From the NCBI GenBank assembly GCA_023417475.1, contig JAEZFP010000017.1, positions 1 through 34,718 of the forward strand: 34,718 nt of DNA. Direction: 5' to 3'. Position 1 is the stretch's first letter. Every line of letters starts with the position of its first letter. The notes under the pieces were generated by a model. That model was not told the DNA's origin and searched no databases. It saw only the letters and a list, made by a program, of their open reading frames with translations. Both the position numbers and the translations under genes were made by a program. This DNA is from Bacillota bacterium (GTDB taxonomy: Bacteria; Bacillota; UBA4882; UBA8346). Positions 1 to 8,077 of the stretch are shown in pieces.

Positions 1-61
1 CTTCTTTTAGGTTATGTTCTTTGATTAATCCTCTTATTTGTTCACTGCTTAATATGCCCAT
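1..61 (-). CDS. IS256-family transposase, N-terminal fragment (runs off window edge)
   Basis: On the minus strand an ATG at 61-59 is preceded by a GGAGG ribosome site (complement of 70-74, 8 nt spacing). It reads MGILSSEQIRGLIKEHNLKE before the window ends. The opening (hydrophobic start, then EQIR-LIKE-N) resembles, from memory, the first residues of IS256/Mutator-type DDE transposases, and the outer end of the element lies at the expected distance upstream. Only 20 residues are visible, so no catalytic residue can be checked and intactness is unknown. Confidence 0.6.
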   Translation of the reverse strand, partial: MGILSSEQIRGLIKEHNLKE

Positions 62-124
62 TTTGTATTCCTCCATCTTATTAGTTCCTTTATCGGAGGT
101 TTACACAATTTATTTTACACCGTC
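1..124 (-). mobile_element. End of an IS256-type insertion sequence
   Basis: Positions 99-124 read outward as a terminal-repeat-like end: GACGGTGTAAAATAAATTG followed by TGTAAAC on the minus strand. This pattern of spaced GTGTAAA motifs is typical of IS256-family ends. It lies 38 nt beyond the transposase start. The other end is outside the window, so inverted repeats and target duplication cannot be checked. The boundary at 124 is inferred because the next six bases, GATAAC at 125-130, continue the neighbouring repeat array in phase. Confidence 0.6.
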
Positions 125-134
125 GATAACTTAG

Positions 135-407
135 CCCCTTGAGTCACAAAATGATCTCTTTGAGTCACTCAACAAGCTCTTTTTGTGAATAACTGATCTA
201 CGTTACTAACAAAACGATCTCTTTTTGTGAATAACTCAGCTACGTTATTAACAAAATGATCTCTTTCTGTGGATAACCGATCTACGTTATTCACAAAACG
301 ATCTATTTCTGTGAATAACGTTTCTATTTCTGTGAATAACTCATCTATTGCTGTGGATAAATGGAGTTGTTGGATGGGGTAAACGGATCGGGCTGTGGAT
401 AAGTCCG
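135..407. repeat. 21-bp phased tandem array with DnaA-box-like sites
   Basis: Thirteen consecutive 21-bp slots start at 135, 156, 177 and so on to 387; slot 366 is degenerate and the first two are weaker. Slots alternate between a TGTGNATAA core at slot offset +7 (184, 226, 268, 310, 331, 352, 394) and inverted slots with TTATTCACA (287-295) or variants TTATTAACA and TTACTAACA (near 245 and 203). TTATNCACA is the DnaA-box consensus, so eight exact matches to that pattern lie on one helical face. Neighbouring direct and inverted cores form imperfect inverted repeats with an 8-nt gap. No long open frame crosses it. Binding by DnaA is inference. Confidence 0.85.
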
Positions 408-688
408 ACTGGAGGCAAATCGGTTTCCATTCAGATATTTGGCGTTACGTATCGCAGGCGAGAATAATCTATTAGCTTTTAAATCCTTTTAATCCGTATA
501 ATCCTGCTTAATCCTGGTTCAGACAAGGGGTTGGGTATTTTTATTAAAGGGGAGAGGATGTATCATGATTTGGGATCAAAGAAAATTCGGGCGATTGCAA
601 AAATTTTCTCTCAATTCATTCGGAAGAGCTAATCAATAAAATTGGACGATAACGGCAGTTAAATTTGGATCATGAGCGATTTATTTTC
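408..688. other. Intergenic region between the array and the nrdR promoter
   Basis: No convincing gene is present. AATCC occurs four times at 482, 491, 500 and 510, a short 9-10 bp repeat. A purine-rich AAAGGGGAGAGG at 546-557 directly precedes ATG at 558 and could start a 24-codon frame ending at 632, with basic and hydrophobic residues mixed. Nothing supports its expression beyond the ribosome-site-like sequence. Confidence 0.5.
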
Positions 689-717
689 TGGACACCCAAA
701 ATCTTGGGGTATATAAT
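689..717 (+). promoter_or_regulatory. nrdR-nrdDG promoter
   Basis: A vegetative-type promoter is visible: TGGACA (689-694), a 17-bp spacer and TATAAT (712-717). This puts the transcript start near 724 and gives a leader of about 128 nt before nrdR. The promoter lies between two NrdR-box-like palindromes. Confidence 0.75.
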
Positions 718-741
718 AGACAAGGATACTATATCTAGTAT
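694..741. promoter_or_regulatory. Paired NrdR-box-like operator
   Basis: The second site, ATACTATATCTAGTAT (726-741), matches the NrdR box ACACTATATATAGTGT at 13 of 16 positions. The first, ACCCAAAATCTTGGGG (694-709), is a weaker but palindromic match lying over the end of the -35 element and the spacer. Their centres are 32 bp apart, about three helical turns, which is the usual arrangement of paired NrdR boxes. The position suggests that NrdR represses its own operon. Confidence 0.65.
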
Positions 742-851
742 TTTTATGTTAATTGTTGTAACTTGGTTGATACGCTTGGAACTGCGGAACTTGGCGCCTA
801 TTTTACAGTTTTTGGTGGAATGATGATACCAAGGTGAACAGGAGGTTACCA

Positions 852-1328
852 ATGCTTTGCCCTTTTTGTAATGCGCCGGACAGCAAGGTGATCGATTCGC
901 GGGCTTCCGAGGAAGGAAGCGCGATCCGGCGGCGGCGTGAATGTCTCGTTTGTTTGAAACGTTTTACAACGTATGAACGGATCGAAGAAGCGCCTTTGAT
1001 CGTGATCAAAAAAGACGGTCGGAGAGAGCCGTTCAACCGGCAAAAGATTGTCAACGGCCTGTTGAAAGCCTGTGAAAAACGGCCCGTCCCCTTTGCGACA
1101 CTCGAAAAAATGGTTGACGATGTCGAACGCGAATTACGCAACTGTATGGACCAGGAGATTCGCAGTGCGACAATCGGCGAATTGCTGATGGAAGGGCTCA
1201 AGGAGATTGACGAAGTCGCTTATGTCCGCTTCGCCTCAGTCCATCGTCAGTTTAAAGATTTAGCAATATTCATGCAAGAGTTGCAAGATTTACTTATCAA
1301 TCGAACCAAAAGAGCGGAGGAAAAGTGA
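852..1328 (+). CDS. nrdR: Transcriptional repressor NrdR
   Basis: NrdR represses ribonucleotide reductase genes when dATP is high. The 158-residue protein has the two parts of the family: an N-terminal zinc ribbon with Cys3, Cys6, Cys31 and Cys34, followed by basic RRRRE, and an ATP-cone domain from about residue 48 to 138. I chose the ATG at 852, with AGGAGG six nucleotides upstream, over a GTG at 834 because the family starts M-x-CPFC. It is followed at once by nrdD and nrdG, the class III reductase it would control, and its promoter carries two NrdR-box-like palindromes, which points to autoregulation. Confidence 0.95.
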   Translation: MLCPFCNAPDSKVIDSRASEEGSAIRRRRECLVCLKRFTTYERIEEAPLIVIKKDGRREPFNRQKIVNGLLKACEKRPVPFATLEKMVDDVERELRNCMDQEIRSATIGELLMEGLKEIDEVAYVRFASVHRQFKDLAIFMQELQDLLINRTKRAEEK

Positions 1329-1330
1329 CC

Positions 1331-3433
1331 ATGGCAGTGAATCAAGCCGAAGTACATGATGGAGAGAAAAAGGACTTTCTTAAAGTTGTCGAGTTAATGA
1401 ACCGGAACAGCGAACGGAGCTTCCGGTCGATCCGCAAACGCGACGGACGGATTGTCGAATTTAGCGCCGGCCAGATTGCCGCGGCGATCTTTAAAGCGGC
1501 GAAAGCGGTGGGTGGCGAAGACCGACAATTAGCGGATGAACTTGCAGGCGTAGTGATTCAATACCTCCAAAAACAATTGGGGACCGGAATTCCGTCGGTT
1601 GAAGACGTCCAGGACGCGGTGGAAAAAGTGTTGATTGAGACGGGACATGCCCGGACTGCCAAAGCGTACATTCTTTATCGTGACCGCCGGACCCGTTTGC
1701 GCGATTCCAAATCGGAACTGATGGACGTGGTGGAAGATATTTTAGTCGAGACCAATCGCGAGAACGCCAATATCAGCAACTCCCCTTCTGCCAAGATGCT
1801 CCAGATCGCCTCGGCAGCGAGTAAAAAATATTACTTATCCCGGTTAATCCCCGACGAAATGGCGCAAGCGCATATTGAAGGCGATTACCATATTCATGAT
1901 CTGGATTTCTACGGAAAAACCCTGACTTGTGTCCAGATTCCCTTGGGCCGGTTACTTGAGACCGGTTTCAATAACGGGCACGGTTTCATTCGCCCGCCCC
2001 GGCGGCCCGGTTCCGCGGCGGCTTTGGCTGCGATAATCCTGCAAAGCTCCCAAAACGATATGCACGGCGGACAATCCTTCGCCTTTTTCGACCGCGATAT
2101 GGCCAAGTTTATGGACGGCGCCGCTGAAGAGGAAGTTTATCAGGCGATGGAAGCGTTGATTTACAACCTCAACTCGATGCATAGCCGGGCCGGCGCCCAG
2201 GTTCCGTTCTCCAGCGTCAATTTGGGTTGCGACACTACCCCGGCCGGCCGGATGGTCACCAAATGCCTGCTGCAAGCTTACGAAAAGGGATTGGGTCATG
2301 GCGAATGCCCGATCTTCCCGAATATCATTTTCCGCTTGAAACACGGGGTTAACTTTGATCCCCGGGATCCGAATTACGATCTGTTCCAGTTGGCGATGCG
2401 GGTTTCGTCACAACGGCTCAATCCGACCTTCGCCTTTATGGACTCGACCTTCAATCGCGAGTATGGCGCCGAGGTTTCCTATATGGGTTGCCGGACTCGG
2501 GTCATCTCCAACCGGCATGGCGCCGCCATCAGCGACGGACGGGGCAATCTCTCCTTTACCACGATCAATCTGCCACGGATTGCCATCAAATCCGCCGGCG
2601 ATCTTGAGGTTTTTTATCACGAATTGGAACATGTGATGACCTTGGCGGCTCGCCAGTTATATCAGCGTTTTCGGGTTCAAGCCCGCCTGAAAGTGAAAGA
2701 TATGCCGTTTTTAATGGGCCAGGGTTTATATTTGGATTCCGAGAAATTAAAGGCCAACGACCCGATCGCTCCGGTGATCAAACACGGCACCCTTTCCATC
2801 GGTTTTATCGGCTTGGCCGAAGCCTTGATCAGCCTGACCGGAAGCCATCATGGACAAGATCCCCAAGCGCAACGGTTGGGCTTGGAGATTGTCAGCTTTA
2901 TGCGGAAACTGGCGGACGACTTTGCCGAAGAATATGATCTGAACTACACGTTGCTGGCGACGCCCGCCGAAGGACTTTCGGGCCGCTTTATTAACTATGA
3001 CCGGAAACGGTTCGGGGCGATTCCCGGCGTCACCGACAAGGAATATTATACCAACAGTTTTCATGTGCCGGTTCAGTACGAAATCTCCTCATTTGAGAAG
3101 ATCACGTTGGAAGGACCCTATCATCAGTTGACCAATGCCGGGCATATTAGTTATGTGGAGATGAAGTCTCCGCCCACTGACAATTTGGAAGCGTATGAAA
3201 AATTACTGCGGCAGATGGCCGCCGCCAATATGGGTTACGGAGCGATTAACTTCCCGGTTGACGAATGCTTGGGCTGCTTTAACCGCGGTGTGATTGACGA
3301 GGACGAATGCCCGTCGTGCGGTTCGACCCAGATTCGCCGGATTCGCCGGATAACCGGGTATTTATCCACCATCGACCGCTTCAACGATGCCAAACAAGCC
3401 GAACTGCGGGATCGTTCCAAACATTGGATTTAA
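1331..3433 (+). CDS. nrdD: Anaerobic ribonucleoside-triphosphate reductase, large subunit
   Basis: This oxygen-sensitive glycyl-radical enzyme reduces NTPs to dNTPs. The 700-residue protein opens with an ATP-cone (about residues 33-125, RKRDGRIVEF), then the ten-stranded reductase barrel with HDLDFYGKTLTC and GCRTRV, which carry the expected active-site cysteines. Near the C-terminus are a zinc site of two CxxC pairs (CLGC and CPSC) and the glycyl-radical motif RRITGYLS. ATG 1331 is preferred to GTG 1325 because GGAGG at 1317-1321 is better spaced. It overlaps or abuts nrdR and is followed by nrdG after 2 nt. An anaerobic lifestyle is implied. Confidence 0.95.
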   Translation: MAVNQAEVHDGEKKDFLKVVELMNRNSERSFRSIRKRDGRIVEFSAGQIAAAIFKAAKAVGGEDRQLADELAGVVIQYLQKQLGTGIPSVEDVQDAVEKVLIETGHARTAKAYILYRDRRTRLRDSKSELMDVVEDILVETNRENANISNSPSAKMLQIASAASKKYYLSRLIPDEMAQAHIEGDYHIHDLDFYGKTLTCVQIPLGRLLETGFNNGHGFIRPPRRPGSAAALAAIILQSSQNDMHGGQSFAFFDRDMAKFMDGAAEEEVYQAMEALIYNLNSMHSRAGAQVPFSSVNLGCDTTPAGRMVTKCLLQAYEKGLGHGECPIFPNIIFRLKHGVNFDPRDPNYDLFQLAMRVSSQRLNPTFAFMDSTFNREYGAEVSYMGCRTRVISNRHGAAISDGRGNLSFTTINLPRIAIKSAGDLEVFYHELEHVMTLAARQLYQRFRVQARLKVKDMPFLMGQGLYLDSEKLKANDPIAPVIKHGTLSIGFIGLAEALISLTGSHHGQDPQAQRLGLEIVSFMRKLADDFAEEYDLNYTLLATPAEGLSGRFINYDRKRFGAIPGVTDKEYYTNSFHVPVQYEISSFEKITLEGPYHQLTNAGHISYVEMKSPPTDNLEAYEKLLRQMAAANMGYGAINFPVDECLGCFNRGVIDEDECPSCGSTQIRRIRRITGYLSTIDRFNDAKQAELRDRSKHWI

Positions 3434-3435
3434 CG

Positions 3436-3963
3436 ATGTCAACTGCGCTGTTTCGTGTTTCCGGGATCGCCGTTGAAAGCGTGGTGGACGGTTCCGGTTT
3501 ACGTTGTACCATCTTTTTTCAAGGTTGTACTCACGCCTGCCCGGGTTGTCATAATCCGGAGACCTGGGCGCGCGACGGCGGACAGTTGGTCACGCTGAGT
3601 GAGTTGCTGCCGCGCTTAAAGTTGAATCCCCTAATTGACGGCGTGACATTCAGCGGCGGGGAACCTTTCTTACAGGCTCCCGCCGCTGCCTGCCTCGGGC
3701 AATACCTCAAATCGCTCGGTCTGAATCTTTGGGTTTACACCGGTTACACGTGGGAAACGCTGCTGCAAAACCTCAATTTGCCCGGCTATAAAGAACTGTT
3801 AAATTTGACCGATATATTGGTTGACGGACCATTTCAATCGGAAGCCAAAGTAGCGGGGTTAACCTTTCGCGGTTCCGCGAATCAACGGATCATTAAAGTA
3901 CCGGAGTCGTTAAAAAGTAACGAGGTTGTCTTATGGCAACCGACGCAGGTTGTGATAGGATGA
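3436..3963 (+). CDS. nrdG: Anaerobic ribonucleotide reductase activating protein
   Basis: NrdG is the radical-SAM activase that installs the glycyl radical on NrdD. The 175-residue protein has the CX3CX2C iron-sulfur motif at Cys31, Cys35 and Cys38, followed by HNPETW, and a SAM-binding SGGEP motif near residue 74. The start at 3436 lies two bases after the nrdD stop with no strong ribosome site, so translation is probably coupled to nrdD. An in-frame upstream extension to 3307 would lie inside nrdD and is not needed. Confidence 0.93.
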   Translation: MSTALFRVSGIAVESVVDGSGLRCTIFFQGCTHACPGCHNPETWARDGGQLVTLSELLPRLKLNPLIDGVTFSGGEPFLQAPAAACLGQYLKSLGLNLWVYTGYTWETLLQNLNLPGYKELLNLTDILVDGPFQSEAKVAGLTFRGSANQRIIKVPESLKSNEVVLWQPTQVVIG

Positions 3964-4739
3964 GTTGGCGTCAGAATTTTCGGAACGGACTGGAAATCAT
4001 GGAATGCGCCGAATTCAACACGGATCGGGTGATTCAGGCGGTTTCCACCGTTGCCGCGAGCAATATGGCGCTCCATACCGGTGATGACCGGGAAACTGTT
4101 GTCGAGCGACGTAGCGCTTTTTTGACCGCTTGTCAATTACCGTTGGAACGATTGGTCACGGCGCTGCAAGTCCACGGTACCGCAGTGCAGGCGGTCGCTT
4201 CGCGCCATGCCGGAGCCGGTGCGTTTTCCGTAGACGATGCGATCCCGGACACCGACGCGTTGGTCACGAACGAAACCGGTTTGATTCTGGCGATTTTTAC
4301 AGCGGATTGTTATCCCGTATTCATCTATGATCCGGTTACTCCGGCGGTTGGGTTGGCCCATGCCGGATGGCGCGGGACAATTGGCGGGATCGCCGTGAAA
4401 ACCTTAACGACAATGTCCGCCCATTATGGCACCCGGCCCGAGGATTGTTTGGTTACGTTCGGCCCGGCCATCTGTGGACATTGTTTTCATGTCGGACCGG
4501 AGGTTGCGGTCCAATTTGCCGGTTATGCCGACGCGCTGCGAGCAGAGCAATCAGGCGCCTATATTGATTTGGCTGAGGCGAACCGTTTGATGTTGACCGC
4601 CGCCGGAGTGCGCCCCAACCGGATTATCAAGTCAGGACACTGTACGGTCTGTCAAGCGGACCGCTTTTTTTCATACCGACGCCAGCGGGGAACGATTGGC
4701 CGTTTGATGAGCATTATTGCATTGAAGTCTAAATATTAG
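3960..4739 (+). CDS. pgeF: Purine nucleoside phosphorylase / laccase-domain protein (YfiH family)
   Basis: The protein belongs to the YfiH/LACC1 family, whose members act on purine nucleosides and in some bacteria remove misincorporated L-Ser from peptidoglycan precursors. The metal ligands expected for the family are visible: His72 in QVHGT, Cys117 in TADCYP and His134 in HAGWRGT. I place the start at ATG 3960, which overlaps the nrdG stop as ATGA and gives 259 residues; ATG 3933 and ATG 3999 are alternatives. It sits between nrdG and division genes, as it often does in Firmicutes. Confidence 0.88.
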   Translation: MSWRQNFRNGLEIMECAEFNTDRVIQAVSTVAASNMALHTGDDRETVVERRSAFLTACQLPLERLVTALQVHGTAVQAVASRHAGAGAFSVDDAIPDTDALVTNETGLILAIFTADCYPVFIYDPVTPAVGLAHAGWRGTIGGIAVKTLTTMSAHYGTRPEDCLVTFGPAICGHCFHVGPEVAVQFAGYADALRAEQSGAYIDLAEANRLMLTAAGVRPNRIIKSGHCTVCQADRFFSYRRQRGTIGRLMSIIALKSKY

Positions 4740-4752
4740 GGGCGAACTTTTC

Positions 4753-5937
4753 TTGAAAGCGGAATATCCTAAATTAAAAAGTGTGCCGAACCGGCCGAAA
4801 AAGCGATGGTCGATCGGGGGAATGCTACGCATACTCGGGCGAATAATTATAATCATCCTCCTTTTTGAAGTGACGCGCAATGTATTCAGCGGACTGTTAA
4901 CTCATCCGGTCACTGCGCAATATGGAACCATCGAAAAAGGCTTTTGGGCGGATGCGCTTTTTTTACGGTATGAAACCGTCTTAACGGCGTCGCATTCCGG
5001 GAAATTGGTATATTCCGCCAAGGCCGGATCGTTAGTGCCAACCGGGGAGATCATCGCGACCATTGACGATGGGACCAATGCAACGGGTCCAACCGACTCC
5101 GTTCCCGCTTCAAAGCAGTTGGACCAGTTGCGACGGGAGTTGGTGTCCTTGGGCCAGGACCTCAACCGGGTGAATGCCGAGATGAAAAATAAACAATCGT
5201 TGCTGGTAACACAATCCAATCGAGGGATGAATACAGCGCAGATTAAGCAAGATTTAAACAATCTTGAGCAGGAAAAAGGAATTATTCTGCGAAATATCAA
5301 CAAAAACAATGCTGAATTACGAGAATTGAATGCGACGACTGTCAATGCCAATCACGACAATCTTGTATTGGCTACGACTCCGGGGTATCTTTTTTATCAA
5401 TACGACGAATGGGAGACCAAACTGCTTCCCGCCGATTTCCCCCAAATTACCGTCGCGGATTTGCAACGTCGTTATTCATTGCGGGAAGTCGGCAATTCGG
5501 TTCGGACCGGAGGAATGGTCGCCAAAATTATTGATCCGTTCAACCAACAAATTGTGATCCGGATCAATGCCAAAGCGACCGGCATTCCCGAAGTGGGCGC
5601 CCGCTGGTGGTTGAAGAATGGCGAAGCGTTACGGAGGACCACTGTCCTGAAAGTGACCCGCATTGCCGGGGACAACGAATATTTAGTCGCACTAGATGAT
5701 CCGGGGATCGGGCAAAGTATTTTGCCGGAACGCCGTTACCGTGTTTTTGTAGTTTACCGACGTTGTTCGGGTGTTTTGATCCCGACTCAGGCTGTGTTTC
5801 ATCATCAAAAAGACCCAGTAGTTCGCGTGATGAAGGGGGACGGTTACAAAGAGCAAAGCATTCGAGTGATTGAAACCGATGGTAGTCGTGCAATTGTCGA
5901 AGGAATCGATTTTGGCGAGACCATAATATCACGATAG
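4753..5937 (+). CDS. HlyD-like membrane-anchored protein of the division cluster
   Basis: The 394-residue protein starts at a TTG preceded by AGGGG. It has a basic N-terminus and one membrane segment (about residues 24-48, rich in Ile and Leu). Next come a biotinyl/lipoyl-like half (about 58-100), a helical hairpin with coiled-coil character (about 115-195), a second lipoyl-like half and beta-rich segments to the end. This layout is that of HlyD/RND adaptor proteins. No inner-membrane transporter or outer-membrane partner is nearby, and an outer-membrane channel would not be expected in a monoderm. Proteins like this occur between pgeF and ylmE in some clostridial lineages. The function is unknown; a cell-envelope role is inference. 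Confidence 0.7.
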   Translation: MKAEYPKLKSVPNRPKKRWSIGGMLRILGRIIIIILLFEVTRNVFSGLLTHPVTAQYGTIEKGFWADALFLRYETVLTASHSGKLVYSAKAGSLVPTGEIIATIDDGTNATGPTDSVPASKQLDQLRRELVSLGQDLNRVNAEMKNKQSLLVTQSNRGMNTAQIKQDLNNLEQEKGIILRNINKNNAELRELNATTVNANHDNLVLATTPGYLFYQYDEWETKLLPADFPQITVADLQRRYSLREVGNSVRTGGMVAKIIDPFNQQIVIRINAKATGIPEVGARWWLKNGEALRRTTVLKVTRIAGDNEYLVALDDPGIGQSILPERRYRVFVVYRRCSGVLIPTQAVFHHQKDPVVRVMKGDGYKEQSIRVIETDGSRAIVEGIDFGETIISR

Positions 5938-5949
5938 GGAGGCTACACC

Positions 5950-7266
5950 TTGAAAAAAGTATTCGTCTTGGATACCAGCGTTTTAGTTCACGATCCCCAA
6001 GCCTTGAATGCTTTTCAGGATAACGATATTGTCATACCGATAGCAGTTGTGGAAGAGATTGACGGTCATAAAAAACGCCAAGATGAAGTCGGCCGTAATG
6101 CCCGCCGGGTCTCGGCCTTTTTAGATAAATTGCGGGAAGTTGGCCATTTGGATATCGGAGTCCCCCTTGCGGGCGATCGCGGCACGCTCCGGGTTGAGCT
6201 GAACCATCAGGAAGTCGAGAAACTGCCTCCGACTCTTGACCGTTCAAAGATTGATAACCGGATTATCGCCGTTGCGTTAGCGTTGCAACAAGGCTCGCCT
6301 TTTCCGGTGATTTTGGTAACCAAAGATATCAATATGCGGATTAAAGCGGATGCATTGGGCATCGCCGCCGAAGATTATGAGACCGATAAGATCGAGATCG
6401 AAGACGTCTACACCGGATGCCGGACTGTCAAAGTCGCCCCGGAGCTGATTGACCGCTTTTACGCCGCCGGCGAATTGGTCCTTACTGAGGTTGAGTTATA
6501 TCCGAATCAAATGATTATTTTAGAAGATTCGTTTGGTTCCTCCAAATCGGCCTTGGCGCGGCATGTTTTCGCCGGACGATTGGTTCCGCTGCGTTACGGC
6601 GGCCAGGATCCGTTTGGCTTGAAAGCTCGCAATAAAGAGCAGAAGTTCGCCTTGGAATTATTACTCGACGAAGAAGTGCGGCTGGTAACCTTAATCGGTC
6701 GGGCCGGCACCGGCAAAACGCTCCTGGCGTTGGCCGCGGGCTTGCAAAAAGTGGTTGAGGAGTCCAAATACCGCCGTTTATCCGTCTCCCGGCCGGTTAT
6801 CCCCATGGGCAACGATTTGGGTTTTTTACCGGGTGATATCAACGAAAAATTACGGCCTTGGATGCAACCGATCTATGATAACCTGGAGTTTCTTTTCAGC
6901 AACCGGGACCGCAATGAGAAAATTGACCAATTGGTCAACAGCATGCGCGATCTGAACATTTTAGAATTGGAAGCCTTGACGTATATTCGCGGCCGCAGCA
7001 TTCCCAATCAGTTTTTACTGGTCGACGAGGCTCAAAATCTATCGCCGCATGAAATTCGAACCGTCATCACCCGGGTCGGCGAGGGGACTAAAATCGTTTT
7101 GACCGGCGATCCTTATCAAATCGACCATCCTTATTTGGATGCCAACAGTAACGGCCTGACGTTTGTCGTGGAACGGTTCAAAAATGAAAAAATCGCCGGA
7201 CATATCACCCTAACCAAGGGCGAACGTTCGGATCTGGCGGAGATTGGTTCGCGTCTATTGGGGTGA
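5950..7266 (+). CDS. PIN domain-PhoH family ATPase (YlaK-like)
   Basis: The 438-residue protein fuses an N-terminal PIN nuclease-like domain (residues 1 to about 150, first acidic residue Asp8 in VLDTSVLVHD) to a PhoH helicase-like ATPase. The Walker A motif GRAGTGKT is at residues 250-257 and the Walker B motif LVDEAQN at about 357-363. PIN-PhoH proteins act on RNA in the few studied cases; the substrate here is not known. TTG 5950 follows GGGAGG at 5937-5942. It sits 12 nt after the HlyD-like gene and 4 nt before ylmE, so it is probably co-transcribed with them. Confidence 0.9.
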   Translation: MKKVFVLDTSVLVHDPQALNAFQDNDIVIPIAVVEEIDGHKKRQDEVGRNARRVSAFLDKLREVGHLDIGVPLAGDRGTLRVELNHQEVEKLPPTLDRSKIDNRIIAVALALQQGSPFPVILVTKDINMRIKADALGIAAEDYETDKIEIEDVYTGCRTVKVAPELIDRFYAAGELVLTEVELYPNQMIILEDSFGSSKSALARHVFAGRLVPLRYGGQDPFGLKARNKEQKFALELLLDEEVRLVTLIGRAGTGKTLLALAAGLQKVVEESKYRRLSVSRPVIPMGNDLGFLPGDINEKLRPWMQPIYDNLEFLFSNRDRNEKIDQLVNSMRDLNILELEALTYIRGRSIPNQFLLVDEAQNLSPHEIRTVITRVGEGTKIVLTGDPYQIDHPYLDANSNGLTFVVERFKNEKIAGHITLTKGERSDLAEIGSRLLG

Positions 7267-7270
7267 AACG

Positions 7271-7948
7271 ATGTCGATATCGGACAATGTCTTAACAATA
7301 AAAACGCAAGTCGATGAGGCGGCCCGGCGCGTCAATCGGGATCCCGCGTCCATTAAAATTATCGCTGTGACCAAATACGTTGACACGGCGGCGATGAATG
7401 CGGTGATTCGGGCGGGGATTCCCGATATCGGGGAGAATCGGATTCAGGACGCAATCGTTAAGTTTCCCATGCTTCAGGGAAACGTCACCAAACATTTGAT
7501 TGGCAGTTTGCAGACCAACAAGGTGAAAACGGCGCTTGCCGAGTTTGATCTGATTCATTCGGTCGACCGCCCCGAACTGGTAAGGGAACTTGCCAAACAA
7601 GCCGAAAAACTTGGTATGACAGTACGTTTTTTAATTCAATTGAACATATCCGGCGAAGCGACCAAACATGGCTTGGAACCCGCCGGATTGTCCGAGCTGT
7701 TAAAGTTGATCCAGGAGTACCGGCAGTTAATTCCTTGCGGTTTGATGACCATCGCGCCGTTGGCGGAAAATGCCGCGGCGGCCCGACCGGTTTTTCAGCG
7801 GCTTAATGAACTGTTCCATGAAGCCGCTGTTCGTTTTAACCTGGGTCCAAGCTGGCAATACCTCTCAATGGGGATGAGCCAAGATTTTGAAGTGGCGATT
7901 GAAGAAGGCGCCAATCTGGTTCGGATCGGCAGCGCCATCTTCCGCTAA
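7271..7948 (+). CDS. ylmE: Pyridoxal-phosphate-binding homeostasis protein (YggS/YlmE)
   Basis: This 225-residue YggS/PLPBP-family protein binds PLP and buffers it; it has no known catalytic reaction. The PLP lysine is Lys35 in AVTKYV, and the TIM-barrel motifs IGENRIQD, HLIGSLQTNK and the C-terminal SMGMSQDFEVAIEEG are clear. ATG 7271 with GGGGTG just upstream is preferred over GTG 7244, which lies inside the preceding gene. Its place before sepF matches the ylmE-sepF order of Bacillus. Confidence 0.94.
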   Translation: MSISDNVLTIKTQVDEAARRVNRDPASIKIIAVTKYVDTAAMNAVIRAGIPDIGENRIQDAIVKFPMLQGNVTKHLIGSLQTNKVKTALAEFDLIHSVDRPELVRELAKQAEKLGMTVRFLIQLNISGEATKHGLEPAGLSELLKLIQEYRQLIPCGLMTIAPLAENAAAARPVFQRLNELFHEAAVRFNLGPSWQYLSMGMSQDFEVAIEEGANLVRIGSAIFR

Positions 7949-7963
7949 CTCTCCGTTCAGCAC

Positions 7964-7996
7964 AACCCGTTGACATTTTCAAAAAATGCCGGGTTT
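7964..7996 (+). terminator. Stem-loop between ylmE and sepF
   Basis: AACCCG (7965-7970) pairs with CGGGTT (7990-7995), and CATTTT pairs with AAAATG inside it. No clean U-tract follows, so it may attenuate or process the transcript rather than stop it. Confidence 0.4.
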
Positions 7997-8077
7997 CGAT
8001 TTTAATTTGCGATGTCTCGGGAAGAAAAATTGGCCGAAATCGAGTGATCGGTAACAGAAGCTGTGAGGTGTTTGGCA

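Noticed and set aside
135..407. Chromosomal origin of replication
   Set aside because: DnaA-like boxes are present, but dnaA, dnaN, rpmH and a clear AT-rich unwinding tract are not, and the strict 21-bp grid is unlike typical origins. Left as an open alternative within the finding.
803..1201. Minus-strand open frame of 132 codons opposite nrdR
   Set aside because: It is a shadow of nrdR with no ribosome site and no recognisable domain.
1952..2344. Minus-strand open frame of 130 codons opposite nrdD
   Set aside because: Shadow frame in a strongly conserved coding region on the plus strand.
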